DNA from: Bubalus kerabau
Lineage: Eukaryota; Chordata; Mammalia; Artiodactyla; Bovidae
DNA length: 64,000 nt
Assembly (NCBI RefSeq): GCF_029407905.1
Contig: NC_073627.1
Span: 45,997,001-46,061,000, forward strand
Direction: 5' to 3'
Positions 23,121 through 32,869 of this stretch are shown here, piece after piece; position 1 is the first letter of the stretch, and each line of letters starts with the position of its first letter. Made by a program: the position numbers and the translations under genes. The notes below the pieces were generated by a model, which did no database searches, was not told the origin of the DNA, and was given only the letters and a program-made list of their open reading frames with translations.

Positions 23121-24239
23121 AAGGACACGAACGGCGATTTCTTCTTTGGCAAGTGCTGGGGAAGCCTGGGGCCCTTGGAGCAAGGGCACAGGAGGAGAGG
23201 CGGCTATTGAGTGGGGAGGAAGACTGTGACCTCTCTGGGGTGGGGGTAGCTGTCCTTCACCCCTGAATGTGTACCTTCCTCACCCTGGTGCTTTCGTAAG
23301 ACAGGCCATCCAGACACACCCACAGCACTTCTGGGCTGTCCCCATTTCTCCCTGGCAACCTCAGTGACAAACCCTGGCCAGACACTGCTGATGGGCTGAG
23401 CTTCGGGGAAGAACCTGGACCCAGCACGAGTCGGGTTCAAGACAGTCCCGTCCCTGCCACCAACTCTATGTGGCCTAGGGCCACTCAACTCACAGCCTAA
23501 ACCTGGATTTTTCTCATCTCTCCAACACCATTGGGCCAACTCCAGGGAGCTGCTGGGAGAATGAAAGGGATCGTGTTCACAAAAGTGCTTTTTAAGCCGA
23601 AAATCTCTTTACAGAGAGTGAGGGGCTTTTCTAAGGCTTCTCCTGAATTCCTCCAACTGAGGTTCAAGATGGGCAGAGCCTCTCTTCCAAAAGCAGCGGA
23701 CGAGTTAAGTCTTAAGCTCTCCAGCCCAGGGGGAGCAGAGGCAGAGTGAAGGGCAAGTCCGGAGGCCTCTTTTGGAAATGACAGGATCCATTTAGCAATC
23801 AATTAGCGAGGTCCCCAGGCTCCGGGCCTGCACGCTCGGCAGAAAGAATGCACTGCACCGTGCTGATTAGAAACAGATGCACTGGCAAACAGACCTGGCC
23901 GAGCAGGGCCGGAATTCCTGGGCACCCAGCTCCTGGCTGGGAGACGGGGTTCGTTATTACATTCTGGGCACCGACGTGGGGAGAGAGGCCAAGGAAACCA
24001 AGCTCAGAGAGCAGCCTGCCCAGAGAATGTGTACCTTTTGAGGGGATTCGGAGGCAGGAGAGGGAAGAATGTTGACTCTGTCAGAAATAATCTGGGATAA
24101 AATTAGTTCGGCCAAATACAGAACATGACATTTGACCCACAGAGGCTGATGCCAAACACGATATGGCTGAAGTGAGTGACCTGGGTGCTGAGCAAGTTGC
24201 AGGGGGGGCCCAAAAAATAACCTGCTGCCATCCAGCTCA
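23121..24239. other. No gene; possible weak MIR at 23430-23590
   Basis: Mostly unassigned single-copy sequence of moderate GC content. A plus-strand MIR-like series ('gggttcaagacagtcccgtc', 'ttttctcatctctccaac') is weak. Confidence 0.45.
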
Positions 24240-24450
24240 CTGACTGAGTGCTCACTGTATAGAGTGCCCTGCAACAAGCCCTCTATACCCTCTCTCATTC
24301 ATCTGTCACAGTGACTCTGACTTTATGTCCATTTTGCAGATGAGAAAACTGAGATACAAAGAGGTTCGGTAACTTAATTCAAGATCACACAGATAATTAG
24401 TAGATCCAAGACTTGAACTCACTTGGGAGGTCCCCTCTCCTAACCATGAT
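24240..24450 (-). repeat. MIR SINE
   Basis: 'ccattttgcagatgagaaaa', then 'acaaagaggttcggtaactt' and 'aagatcacacagataattag' give the complete reverse MIR core. Confidence 0.7.
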
Positions 24451-25614
24451 GGTAATTATTTCTCTCCTTCCAACTTTTTCCTTCTCCTTTGACAGATGAA
24501 AGGGGACTTTGAGGGCCTCTTCTCCAGTTTCTCAGCACTGCAGGCAAGCTCACCGCAGTGTCCCTGACCATGGGCAGCAGCCTCCATCAACCGTCCCAGT
24601 GAGGCTGGGCTCACCACCTCCCAAGGCTGTTGGTGCTAAGCTTGGACAGTTCCCAAAGCCAGCCACTCTTACTTCTATTAAGCCTAAAGCCGGGTGGGTC
24701 CCTGCAAGCCTGGGGTTTCCCCCAGCCATACTGCTTCTGCCCTCTTCATCCCCTCCAACAGTGTCTAATTCCTTTTCCCTGGGACCATCTCAGGTCATGA
24801 TCGTGACCTCGTCCTTATTTTTCTAAGCAACACAGCCTCTGTTTGACAGCTGCTCCCTGAGGTCAGCTGTGCAACTCCCCCACTATCACCAACACCCTTC
24901 CTGGACACCCGCCAGCACCGATGTCCCTGGTGGGTCCAGATGTGAACATGGGGTCAACCAGCTCTCCCATCTCCCTCCAGCACAACATGGAACACTCTTT
25001 AAAATATTATTTTAATACAGTTTACCATTATAAGAGTGATACAGTTTCACAGTAGGAAATACACACGTGCCATGAGCAGAACAAACTAGCCTCCCCAGAG
25101 AGGGAGAAATCACCCGTTATTCTACCTCCAGTCTTTTATGCTTCATTCGTATCTGGCTTTGTTTATTCTATAAATCTGTGACCTGTGTGTTTTCACTTAC
25201 CATTATAGCACAATCACTTGGCTGTGTTTTTAGAAAGTCTCTGAAAATGCTGTTCGTAATGGTCACATCAAAGTCAATGACATGGACAGACCTACTTTGG
25301 GACAGCGCTATGAATCCCCGTCTCCAATTCTTCCTGACTACAGAACCTCGGTTTTGTTCGAGGTCTCCACAAGATGTCACCTACATACTAGGGGATAGGG
25401 CCCTTGATTCTAAACTCGTGGCACTAATGTCAAGCCCCTTGGCCCTATGTTTTCATGATCAAGGAACTTTGTTATCAGGCCTGAGCCAAGGGCAGAGATG
25501 GAAACTGAAGCTCGGGGATTTTTGTCAGGCATCCCTAATACACAGACCAGTATTCTAGCACCTAAACCCTTTTTAGTACCTTACTTGATTTTGTAACCTC
25601 AAGATGGCATAGCT
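24451..25614. other. No gene or clear repeat seen
   Basis: Unassigned. A 25490-25525 segment shares about 30 bases (aaactgaagctcggggattt core) with 22862-22892, probably because both are MIR-derived. Confidence 0.45.
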
Positions 25615-25740
25615 GGAGAGGCCTTTAAAAATTATCCTCTCAATTTTTCAGATCATAAAACTGAGTGCAGAGAGGGCAAGTGAGTTGCCCCAGGTCACAC
25701 AGGGGTGATGCTGGTCCAAGAACTAAGGGCTTTGGACTTT
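25615..25740 (-). repeat. MIR SINE relic
   Basis: 'cagatcataaaactgagtgc' and 'ttgccccaggtcacacaggg' mark the reverse MIR core. Confidence 0.55.
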
Positions 25741-26199
25741 CAGCTTGGGGGTCTCTCCACAGCCACCCTCATGCTACCCAGGGTAACTGTCGCTCTCAGC
25801 CAGCTAGGGAGGGCTCATGTTAGGGCAAAGTTTGATTTTCTTCGACACCAAGAAGAATAAATCAAGAGAATCATTTTTAGCTAAGACAACTGGCCTCTTA
25901 CCAAGAGTTCAAATTTCACCAAACAAAACAAAATAAAACTAAACCCAGTGGAGGGAGGAGAGGTTGGGGAGAGGAGAATGGAAATCAACAATAGCACATG
26001 GGCCAGAGATGAAGCAATGGAAGCACAGGGGCCAGAGGGGGCTGGCCACCCTCTCCAGCTTCCCCGCTTTCTCTCTCTCAGTCTCAGCCACTATTATCCA
26101 GAAGTCCTCCAAGATCATCAGACTTGAGCCTCTTAGACAAACATACTGATGTCTTGAACCCTGGAGAAGGGAATGGGAGGACCATATTCTCCAATAAAA

Positions 26200-26414
26200 T
26201 AAGATTCAAAGGGCAGGACCAAAGGATTTCTGTCTTCTGGTAACTACAGGGATGGATAATTTATGGAAAACACAGATATGTGAATGAATGAATGAATGAT
26301 ATCAGCTAGAAATCACCTCAACCAGCACTGAACCGCCAGAGACTTAAGTCATTTCATGTCTCTGGTCTCAGAGTCCTCATTTGTAAAACATATCCTCCCA
26401 ATTCGTTCCACAAA
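26200..26414 (+). repeat. Left arm of a diverged inverted repeat
   Basis: The 215 bases pair in reverse complement with 27314-27534 along their whole length. Shared blocks include ataatttatgga, tgatatcag.tagaaatcacct and tatcctcccaatt. Confidence 0.8.
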
Positions 26415-26782
26415 CGTTTCCCGAGTGCCTTCTGTGTGCCAGGCTCTGTGCTGGGCACTGAGGGAAGGGCAAAGGCTTAAGGATCCCGGTTACCAGGGGA
26501 CACAAATAAAGAACAAAAGAATACTTTTTTACTATCTTTTCCCCAGGCATAATGATAGGCCAAAGGGCCACAACAATTAACAAAAACAAGTAGTAAGCCT
26601 TATAATTTTGGAAATATGGTTTGCTAAATAACCTGAAGATCCTTCCACTAATAAACACTTAGAAACTGTGGATAAAGTATAACAGGCGTCCTTTGAAAAA
26701 CAGAGCCAAGTTCTCAAGGAAGAAAATCCTCAGGAGCAAGAAATTGAAAGGGGATTAAATATCAAAGGAATAAAGCTTTGAG

Positions 26783-26923
26783 TTGGCTGGATGGCATCAC
26801 TGACTTGATGGACGTGAGTCTGAGTGAACTCCGGGAGTTGATGATGGACAGGGAGGCCTGGCGTGCTGCGATTCACGGGGTCGCAAAGAATTGGACACGA
26901 CTGAGCGACTGAACTGAACTGAA
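26783..26923 (+). mobile_element. BovB 3'-end fragment, about 140 bp
   Basis: It starts at 'ggctggatggcatcactgac' and ends in the gaactgaactgaa tail. It lies in the spacer of the inverted repeat. I find no clear target-site duplication. Confidence 0.9.
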
Positions 26924-27313
26924 TGCTGTAGCTGTGTGGGAGGAACCCTACCCCAGTAGTCTAGAAACTCCCAGACTGGTAAGGTAACATGGTAACATTA
27001 GTCTCAGGACAGTGATACCCCCTGGATTCCTGACAGTAACAAACACGAAACCACTCAGGAGAGCACACCCTCTTCCAAGGCTGCACATGATTCTCACAGA
27101 TAGAATGCTGCAGGAGATGAGCTCATAATCCTAAATTACAAGATGACTGAGCAAGATTCAGACAAAATAAGCAATAGCATTTGATCCCCACTCTACCCAT
27201 GTCATCACCAAGACTTTAACCACTAGAACAAAAACACACGGTCTACAAACTACGTATAGCTTGAATAATTAACAATGTAAAGGAAGGAATTTTAGAAAGG
27301 AAAGAGAAAGGTA

Positions 27314-27534
27314 TTTGTGGAATGAATTGGGAGGATAAGTTTTACAGAGGAGGACTCAGACCAGAGACATAAAATCATTTAAGTCTCTGGTAGTTTAGTG
27401 CTGGTTAAGGTGATTTCTAACTGATATCATTTGTTTACTTATCTGTGTCTTCCATAAATTATCTATCGCTGTAGTTAGAAGAAGACAGAAAAAGAAGTCC
27501 TCTGGTCCTGTCCTTTGGATCTTACAGACATATT
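27314..27534 (-). repeat. Right arm of the diverged inverted repeat
   Basis: The reverse complement matches 26200-26414 at roughly 85 percent by eye, with a few small indels (for example a 5-base insertion near the tctttttct block). Confidence 0.8.
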
Positions 27535-27559
27535 TGGATCAAGCAAACATACTTGGAAA

Positions 27560-27680
27560 GCATCTAACTTGAACTGCTAGAGAAATATAGAAAGTCACTG
27601 AAATTAAAAACCCAATGGATGAGTTAAATAGCAAATTAAATGCAGCTGAAGAGATGACTGGTGCACTAGAAGGTACTTCT
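27560..27680 (+). mobile_element. L1 ORF1-region fragment
   Basis: 'acccaatggatgagttaaat' followed by 'gcagctgaagagatgactgg' matches the L1 ORF1 coiled-coil region. It is short and has no intact frame. Confidence 0.5.
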
Positions 27681-27936
27681 GTTAATAATTTACCTTATTG
27701 TTTCTTACGCAACAGAACATTTTTGAACAGAATTATGTTGTTATAGGTTGCAGTGTCATTTTAAGACTCTTCGTACAAAGGATAAACAAAGAGAAATTGA
27801 TTGCTTTAAACACAGATGTAATGAACTCTTTAACATTAACTGTCAAGCACATTCCTATCATACTTTTGAACAGACTAGCCTCTGGTACCAGGCATTTCAA
27901 ACCTTATTTCTCCATCAGTATTCACACACTTCTAAT

Positions 27937-28031
27937 CAGTTCAGTTCAGTTGCTCAGTCGTGTCCAACTCTTTGCGACCCCATGAACTGCAGCACGCCAG
28001 GCCTCCCTGTCCATCACCAACTCCCAGAGTT
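27937..28031 (-). mobile_element. BovB 3' end, 95 bp insertion
   Basis: Only the last 95 bases of BovB were copied. A perfect 12-bp target-site duplication, cacacttctaat, lies at 27925-27936 and 28032-28043. This shows that severely truncated BovB copies still insert by target-primed reverse transcription. Confidence 0.95.
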
Positions 28032-28043
28032 CACACTTCTAAT

Positions 28044-29029
28044 ACTGAACATCGTAAGACCGGTCATAGTACGATGCCTGTCCCCTGCACCTTAGGCCGC
28101 AATTCCAGGTGAACCGACACAGTGAACAGTAGTATTTATTATCCCTGGAAGCCATTCCCAAGCCAGGATGGCTAGTGATCCCTGACTTATATATGGAAAT
28201 GACTGCAAACCACGTAAGTATATACAATTGAGGCAAAATGGTCTGCTCCACCATCCTCACTTCTTGTAAGTCAGAGAATTACTTTTCCCAATATGGCCCC
28301 AGGTTAGAGTTTGCCAATGAGAGAAATTTGAACAAGATTGGAAGGTGGAAGAGATATAAGGTGAAATACCTGAAATATTAGCCATTTTTTCCCAGAAGTT
28401 TGTGGAGGTCGGAGATGGCGTCAAAATGTCTCAACAAGCTACCACTCTGAGGCTATGTCAAAGTAGTTGTTCACAGCCTTTCCACACACTCATATTTCAC
28501 AGTCGTGATGGCAAGGTGTGGTAGTTTCTCAGACTGTCCTACAATCAGGGGCTTCTCCCAGTCTATCCTGCCTCCCCTTTCCCACACTGGGCCAGTGGTA
28601 TAGATACTGGGCTATGTTTATTCATAGAAGCTGACAGTTTGGCTGGATGGGCAGGGACTTTGAAATAACAAGATTGGATGCTGCTGCTGAGTCGCTTCAG
28701 TCGTGTCCAACTAGTTGGCAACAAAGATATAGGGGTGTGAGAAGATCTCTCCAAATGAATGTATTTGCATGGGGTGGCTCAGCAGAAGAGGGCTCCAACA
28801 TCAGCGAGGAGGAAAGCCCATTCTACAGGCATCATTTGGCCTTTTGCCCCAGCCCTCATGGAAAAATAGCCATGGGTGGGAGTGATGGAGGTGAGACACG
28901 GGCTCAGCAATAATCCCCACTCACCATGGCTGCTCTGCCTACAGCCCCTGTGAGAGTCCAACTTGCTGACCACAAAGATAAACACTGAGCCCTGAATACA
29001 ACACCACTTTCCACAGGGACCAGCCAAGC
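28044..29029. other. No gene; short BovA remnant at 28680-28714
   Basis: About 35 bases (gctgctgctgagtcgc, then ttcagtcgtgtccaact) are the terminal piece of a BovA-type SINE in minus orientation. The rest is unassigned. Confidence 0.55.
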
Positions 29030-30060
29030 CATTTGACAGAGCAATGATGGCATTGAACCAAGTCCATCATAGACAGCTTCATGGAAACTAACAAGCTGAT
29101 TCCAAAATCTGTAAGGATCACTACAGGACCATGAAACCTAAGTTACTCTTGAGGAAGAACAAGAAGGAAGGATGTGTCCTACCAGATATCAAGATAAAGC
29201 TAATCAAAACAGTGTGGTATCAGTGCAGGAATAGAAAAATAGTCTGATGAAACAGAAGAGCGCGCCCAGAAACACACACACATATATGGAAACTGGATTT
29301 ATAGCAGAACAGATGTTAAAGATTTACAAGGAAAAGGATGGACTATAACAAATGATACTGACACAACTGGTTATCCATACAGAAAAAGATTAATTCCTTC
29401 TTCACGTCCTACATAAAAATCAATTCAGGAGAGATTAAACAGAAATAGGAATGATAAAACTATAACAAAAATTAGAACACAATATAGAATAATAATTTTA
29501 GGCCCTCAGGATAGAGGAGTTCTTAAATAAGGTATAAAAAAAGCACTTACCTTTAAAAACAACAACAAAATAGGTGAATTAAGAATTTCTGGGGATTTCC
29601 CTGGTGGTCCAGTGGCTAAGACTGTGCACTCCCAATGCAGGGAACCCAGGTTTGATCCCTGGTCTGGGAACGAGATCCTGCATGTTGAGACTAAAGACCC
29701 CACATGCAGCAAAGAAGATGGAAGATCCTGAGTATCATAACTAAGACCTGGAGCACCAAATAAATATTAAAAAAAAAAAACTTCTGGTTTTCCAGAGATT
29801 TCATATTGAATGAGAAAAAACAAGCCACCAACTTGGAGATGAAAATTGCAACACATATGACAAAGGATTAATTTCCAAAACGTGTAAAGAATGCTTGTAA
29901 ATCAATAATAAGGAAAATAATCCCAAAGGATACAGATGAAAGGCAAAAACAGGAATTCCACTGAAAAGACAAATGTCAAATAAATATGAGAACATGCTCA
30001 ACAAAACTGAGTAAAGGAACTGCAGATTACAATCACAATGCCTAAATTAAAAATTTAAAC
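29030..30060 (+). mobile_element. Old L1 ORF2 fragment
   Basis: L1 ORF2 text is present in order: 'ctaccagatatcaagataaa', 'gtgtggtatcagtgcaggaa', 'catatatggaaactggattt', 'ggaaaaggatggactataac', and after a CHR SINE 'gacaaaggattaatttccaa'. Stop codons are frequent. Confidence 0.7.
29591..29780 (+). mobile_element. CHR-type SINE inside L1
   Basis: Head 'gggatttccctggtggtcca', B box 'ggtttgatccctggtctggg', A-rich tail at 29769-29780. It splits the L1 ORF2 copy at 29030-30060. Confidence 0.85.
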
Positions 30061-30280
30061 ACACACAGAGTGGGGCAGGATGCCCTTGAGCAGAGGCACA
30101 AAAGGAGGATATAAGATATTAGGTAATGTTCTGTCAACCTGAATGCTGAGTGCATCATTCTTTGGAATAGGTTTTATATGCATGTTTATGTATGATACAC
30201 AATAAAAGCAAACACACAGAGGGCTAAAGCAAGTGTCACAGAACTGAGGCTGCCAAAAAATGGTCCATTATATGTAATAC

Positions 30281-30771
30281 TGTAATAGAGAGGAACAAAT
30301 CTGACTTCATATTGGATCTGTTTCTTTGACTTTAGCCTTTGTAGTCTACTGCCTTTGCTGCAAGTTCAGAATGTTGCCTATAGCCTGAAAGATACAGGAC
30401 AGCCTGTTCTCAAGGCTCTGACCTTTAAAGATATAACACTTTTTCATTCAAACAGAGATAAAACACTGCAGAACAGATAATACAGTTTGTCTTGTTGAAG
30501 GTTTACAGGAACATTGTACCCAGACATACATGGACAGCTGCAAGAACAAAGGATTCCGGCATCAAGAAGTTTGAAGCAATCAACCCTCATCTTTTAGTTT
30601 TGAAGAAGGCTGGATTCTAACTCAAAGAAGATGGTTCTCTGGGACACTAATTCACCATCTTCTCAGTATGGTGGCTTTCCACATAGAGTCTCTATTCCTT
30701 GCCCCAACAACTCATCTCTCAATTTACTGACCTGTTATGTAGTGAGCAATATGAGGTTGGACTTAGTAACA
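30281..30771 (+). mobile_element. Probable solo LTR of a class I endogenous retrovirus
   Basis: The sequence has the layout of artiodactyl ERV1-type LTRs: a TG start near 30281, 'cttcatattggatctgtttc', 'gtttacaggaacattgtacc', 'gatggttctctgggacacta', and a 3' part with 'tctctattccttgccccaac' and 'caatatgaggttggacttag' ending in ACA. No internal gag, pol or env sequence follows. A clear AATAAA is not seen at the expected place. Target-site duplications are not evident. Confidence 0.5.
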
Positions 30772-31099
30772 ACATCTAGCATGTTACAATAGCAGCCATG
30801 ATAGCTTTAAAGGGTACTGGCAGATCAGACAATTGGAGAAGAAAAGGACATATTAAGTTGATGATACATTAACTTTTTTCTTATGATACAATTTAAAATA
30901 AAAGGTTTTTAATGCAGGGCTTCTAAAAAGAGAAAATGGTTAAGCACTCACTAGAATTGATGGATTTTCAGACATAGGACGCACACGGTGAGTCCTTAGA
31001 GGGTAAGTGAAAGTGAAATTATACTTATGTACATTATAGTTAGGATGATCACATAATTTATCACTCTACATATGGTATTTTTTAGAATGAGAGAGATGC
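30772..31099. other. No gene or repeat recognised
   Basis: AT-rich single-copy-like sequence up to the BovB insertion site. Confidence 0.4.
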
Positions 31100-31110
31100 T
31101 GTTAACAGTT

Positions 31111-32795
31111 CAGTTGCTCAGTCGTGTCCAACTCTTTGCGACCCCATGAATCACAGCACGCCAGGCCTCCCTGTCCATCATCAACTCCCAGAGTTCACTC
31201 AGACTCACGTCCATTGAGTCAGTGATGCCATCCAGCCATCTCATCCTCTGTCGTCCCCTTCTCCTCCTGCCCCCAGTCCCTCCCAGCATCAGAGTCTTTT
31301 CCAGTGAGTCAACTCTTCACATGAGGTGGCCAGAGTACTGGAGTTTCAGCTTCAGCATCATTCCCTCCAAAGAAATCCCAGGGCTGATCTCCTTCAGAAT
31401 GGACTGGCTGGATCTCCTTGCAGTCCAAGGGACTCTCAAGAGTCTTCTCCAACACCACAGTTCAAAAGCATCAATTCTTCGGCGCTCAGCCTTCTTCACA
31501 GTCCAACTCTCACATCCATACATGACCACAGGAAAAACCATAGCCTTGACTAGACGGACCTTTGTTGGAAAAGTAATGTCTCTGCTTTTGAATATGCTAT
31601 CTAGGTTGGTCATAACTTTCCTTCCAAGGACTAAGTGTCTTTTAATTGCATGGCTGCAGTCACCATCTGCAGTGATTCTGGAGCCCCCAAAAATAAAGTC
31701 TGACACTGTTTCCACTGTTTCCCCATCTATTTCCCATGAAGTGATGGGACCGGATACCACGATCTTCGTTTTCTGAATGTTGAGCTTTAAGCCAACTTTT
31801 TCACTCTCCACTTTCACTTTCATCAAGAGGCTTTTGAGTTCCTTTTCACTTTCTGCCATAAGGGCGGTATCATCTGCATATCTGAGGTTATTGATATTTC
31901 TCCTGGCAATCTTGATTCCAGCTGTGCTTCTTCCAGTCCAGCGTTTCTCATGATGTACTCTGCATATAAGTTAAATAAGCAGGGTGACAATATACAGCCT
32001 TGACGTACTCCTTTTCCTATTTGGAACCAGTCTGTTGTTCCATGTCCAGTTCTAACTCTTGCTTCCTGACCTGCATACAGATTTCTCAAGAGGCAGGTCA
32101 GGTGGTCTGGTATTCCCATCTCTTTCAGAATTTCCAACAGTTTATTGTGATCCACACAGTCAAAGGCTTTGGCATAGTCAATAAAGCAGAAGTAGATGTT
32201 TTTCTGGAACTCTCTTGCTTTTTCCATGATCCAGCGGATGTTGGCAATTTGATCTCTGGTTCCTCTGCTTTTCTAAAACCAGCTTGAACATCAGGAAGTT
32301 CACAGTTCACATATTGCTGAAGCCTGGCTTGGAGAATTTTGAGCATTACTTTATCAGCATGTGAGATGAGTGCAATTGTGCGGTAGTTTGAGCGTTCTTT
32401 GGCATTGTGTTTCTTTGGGATTGGAATGAAAACTGACCTTTTCCAGTCCTGTGACCACTGCTGAGTTTTCCAAATTTGCTGGCATATTGAGTGCAGCACT
32501 TTCACAGCATCATCTTTCAGGATTTGAAATAGCTCAACTGGAATGCCATCACCTCCACTAGCTTTGTTCGTAGTGATGCTTTCTAAGGCCCACTTGACTT
32601 CACATTCCAGGATGTCTGGCTCTAGGTCAGTGATCACACCATCGTGATTATCTGGGTCGTGAAGATCTTTTTTGTACAGTTCTTCTGTGTATTCTTGCCA
32701 CCTCTTCTTAATATCTTCTGCTTCTGTTAGGTCCATACCATTTCTGTCCTTTATCGAGCCCATCTTTGCATGAAATGTTCCCTTGGTATCTCTAT
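31111..32795 (-). mobile_element. BovB LINE, 1.7 kb, 5'-truncated, young
   Basis: This is the longest BovB in the window. It covers the RT domain and the C-terminal region to the 3' tail (cagtt motif at the left end). A perfect 11-bp target-site duplication, tgttaacagtt, lies at 31100-31110 and 32796-32806. Near-consensus sequence and intact duplications suggest a recent insertion. Confidence 0.97.
31112..32795 (-). pseudogene. BovB reverse-transcriptase ORF remnant
   Basis: The coding remnant keeps RT hallmarks in three overlapping frames: the finger region with NKASGGDGIP and KRSVFIPIPKK, the FIDYAKAFDCVDHNKL block, the GVRQGCILSPCLFNLY block and YADD (about 31868-31880). Compared with the BovB pattern I see two single-base deletions, one near 32268 and one near 31922, each shifting the frame, so no continuous polypeptide is encoded. 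The endonuclease domain and 5' region are absent. BovB RT makes DNA from its RNA at nicked target DNA; this copy cannot. Confidence 0.85.
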
Positions 32796-32869
32796 TGTTA
32801 ACAGTTATGCAAGGGTAACAGGTGCTGTCTGGATTGTCCAGGGCAAACCAGATCCTGGTGAAGCCACAA

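Noticed and set aside
22862..25525. Direct repeat of about 30 bases (22862-22892 and 25494-25525)
   Set aside because: Both are probably cores of reverse MIR copies; the flanks do not match.
27698..28095. Overlapping frames of 95-115 residues that look somewhat protein-like
   Set aside because: The 3' parts read into the BovB insertion (27937-28031), and the sequence just upstream is L1-derived. No domain could be named.
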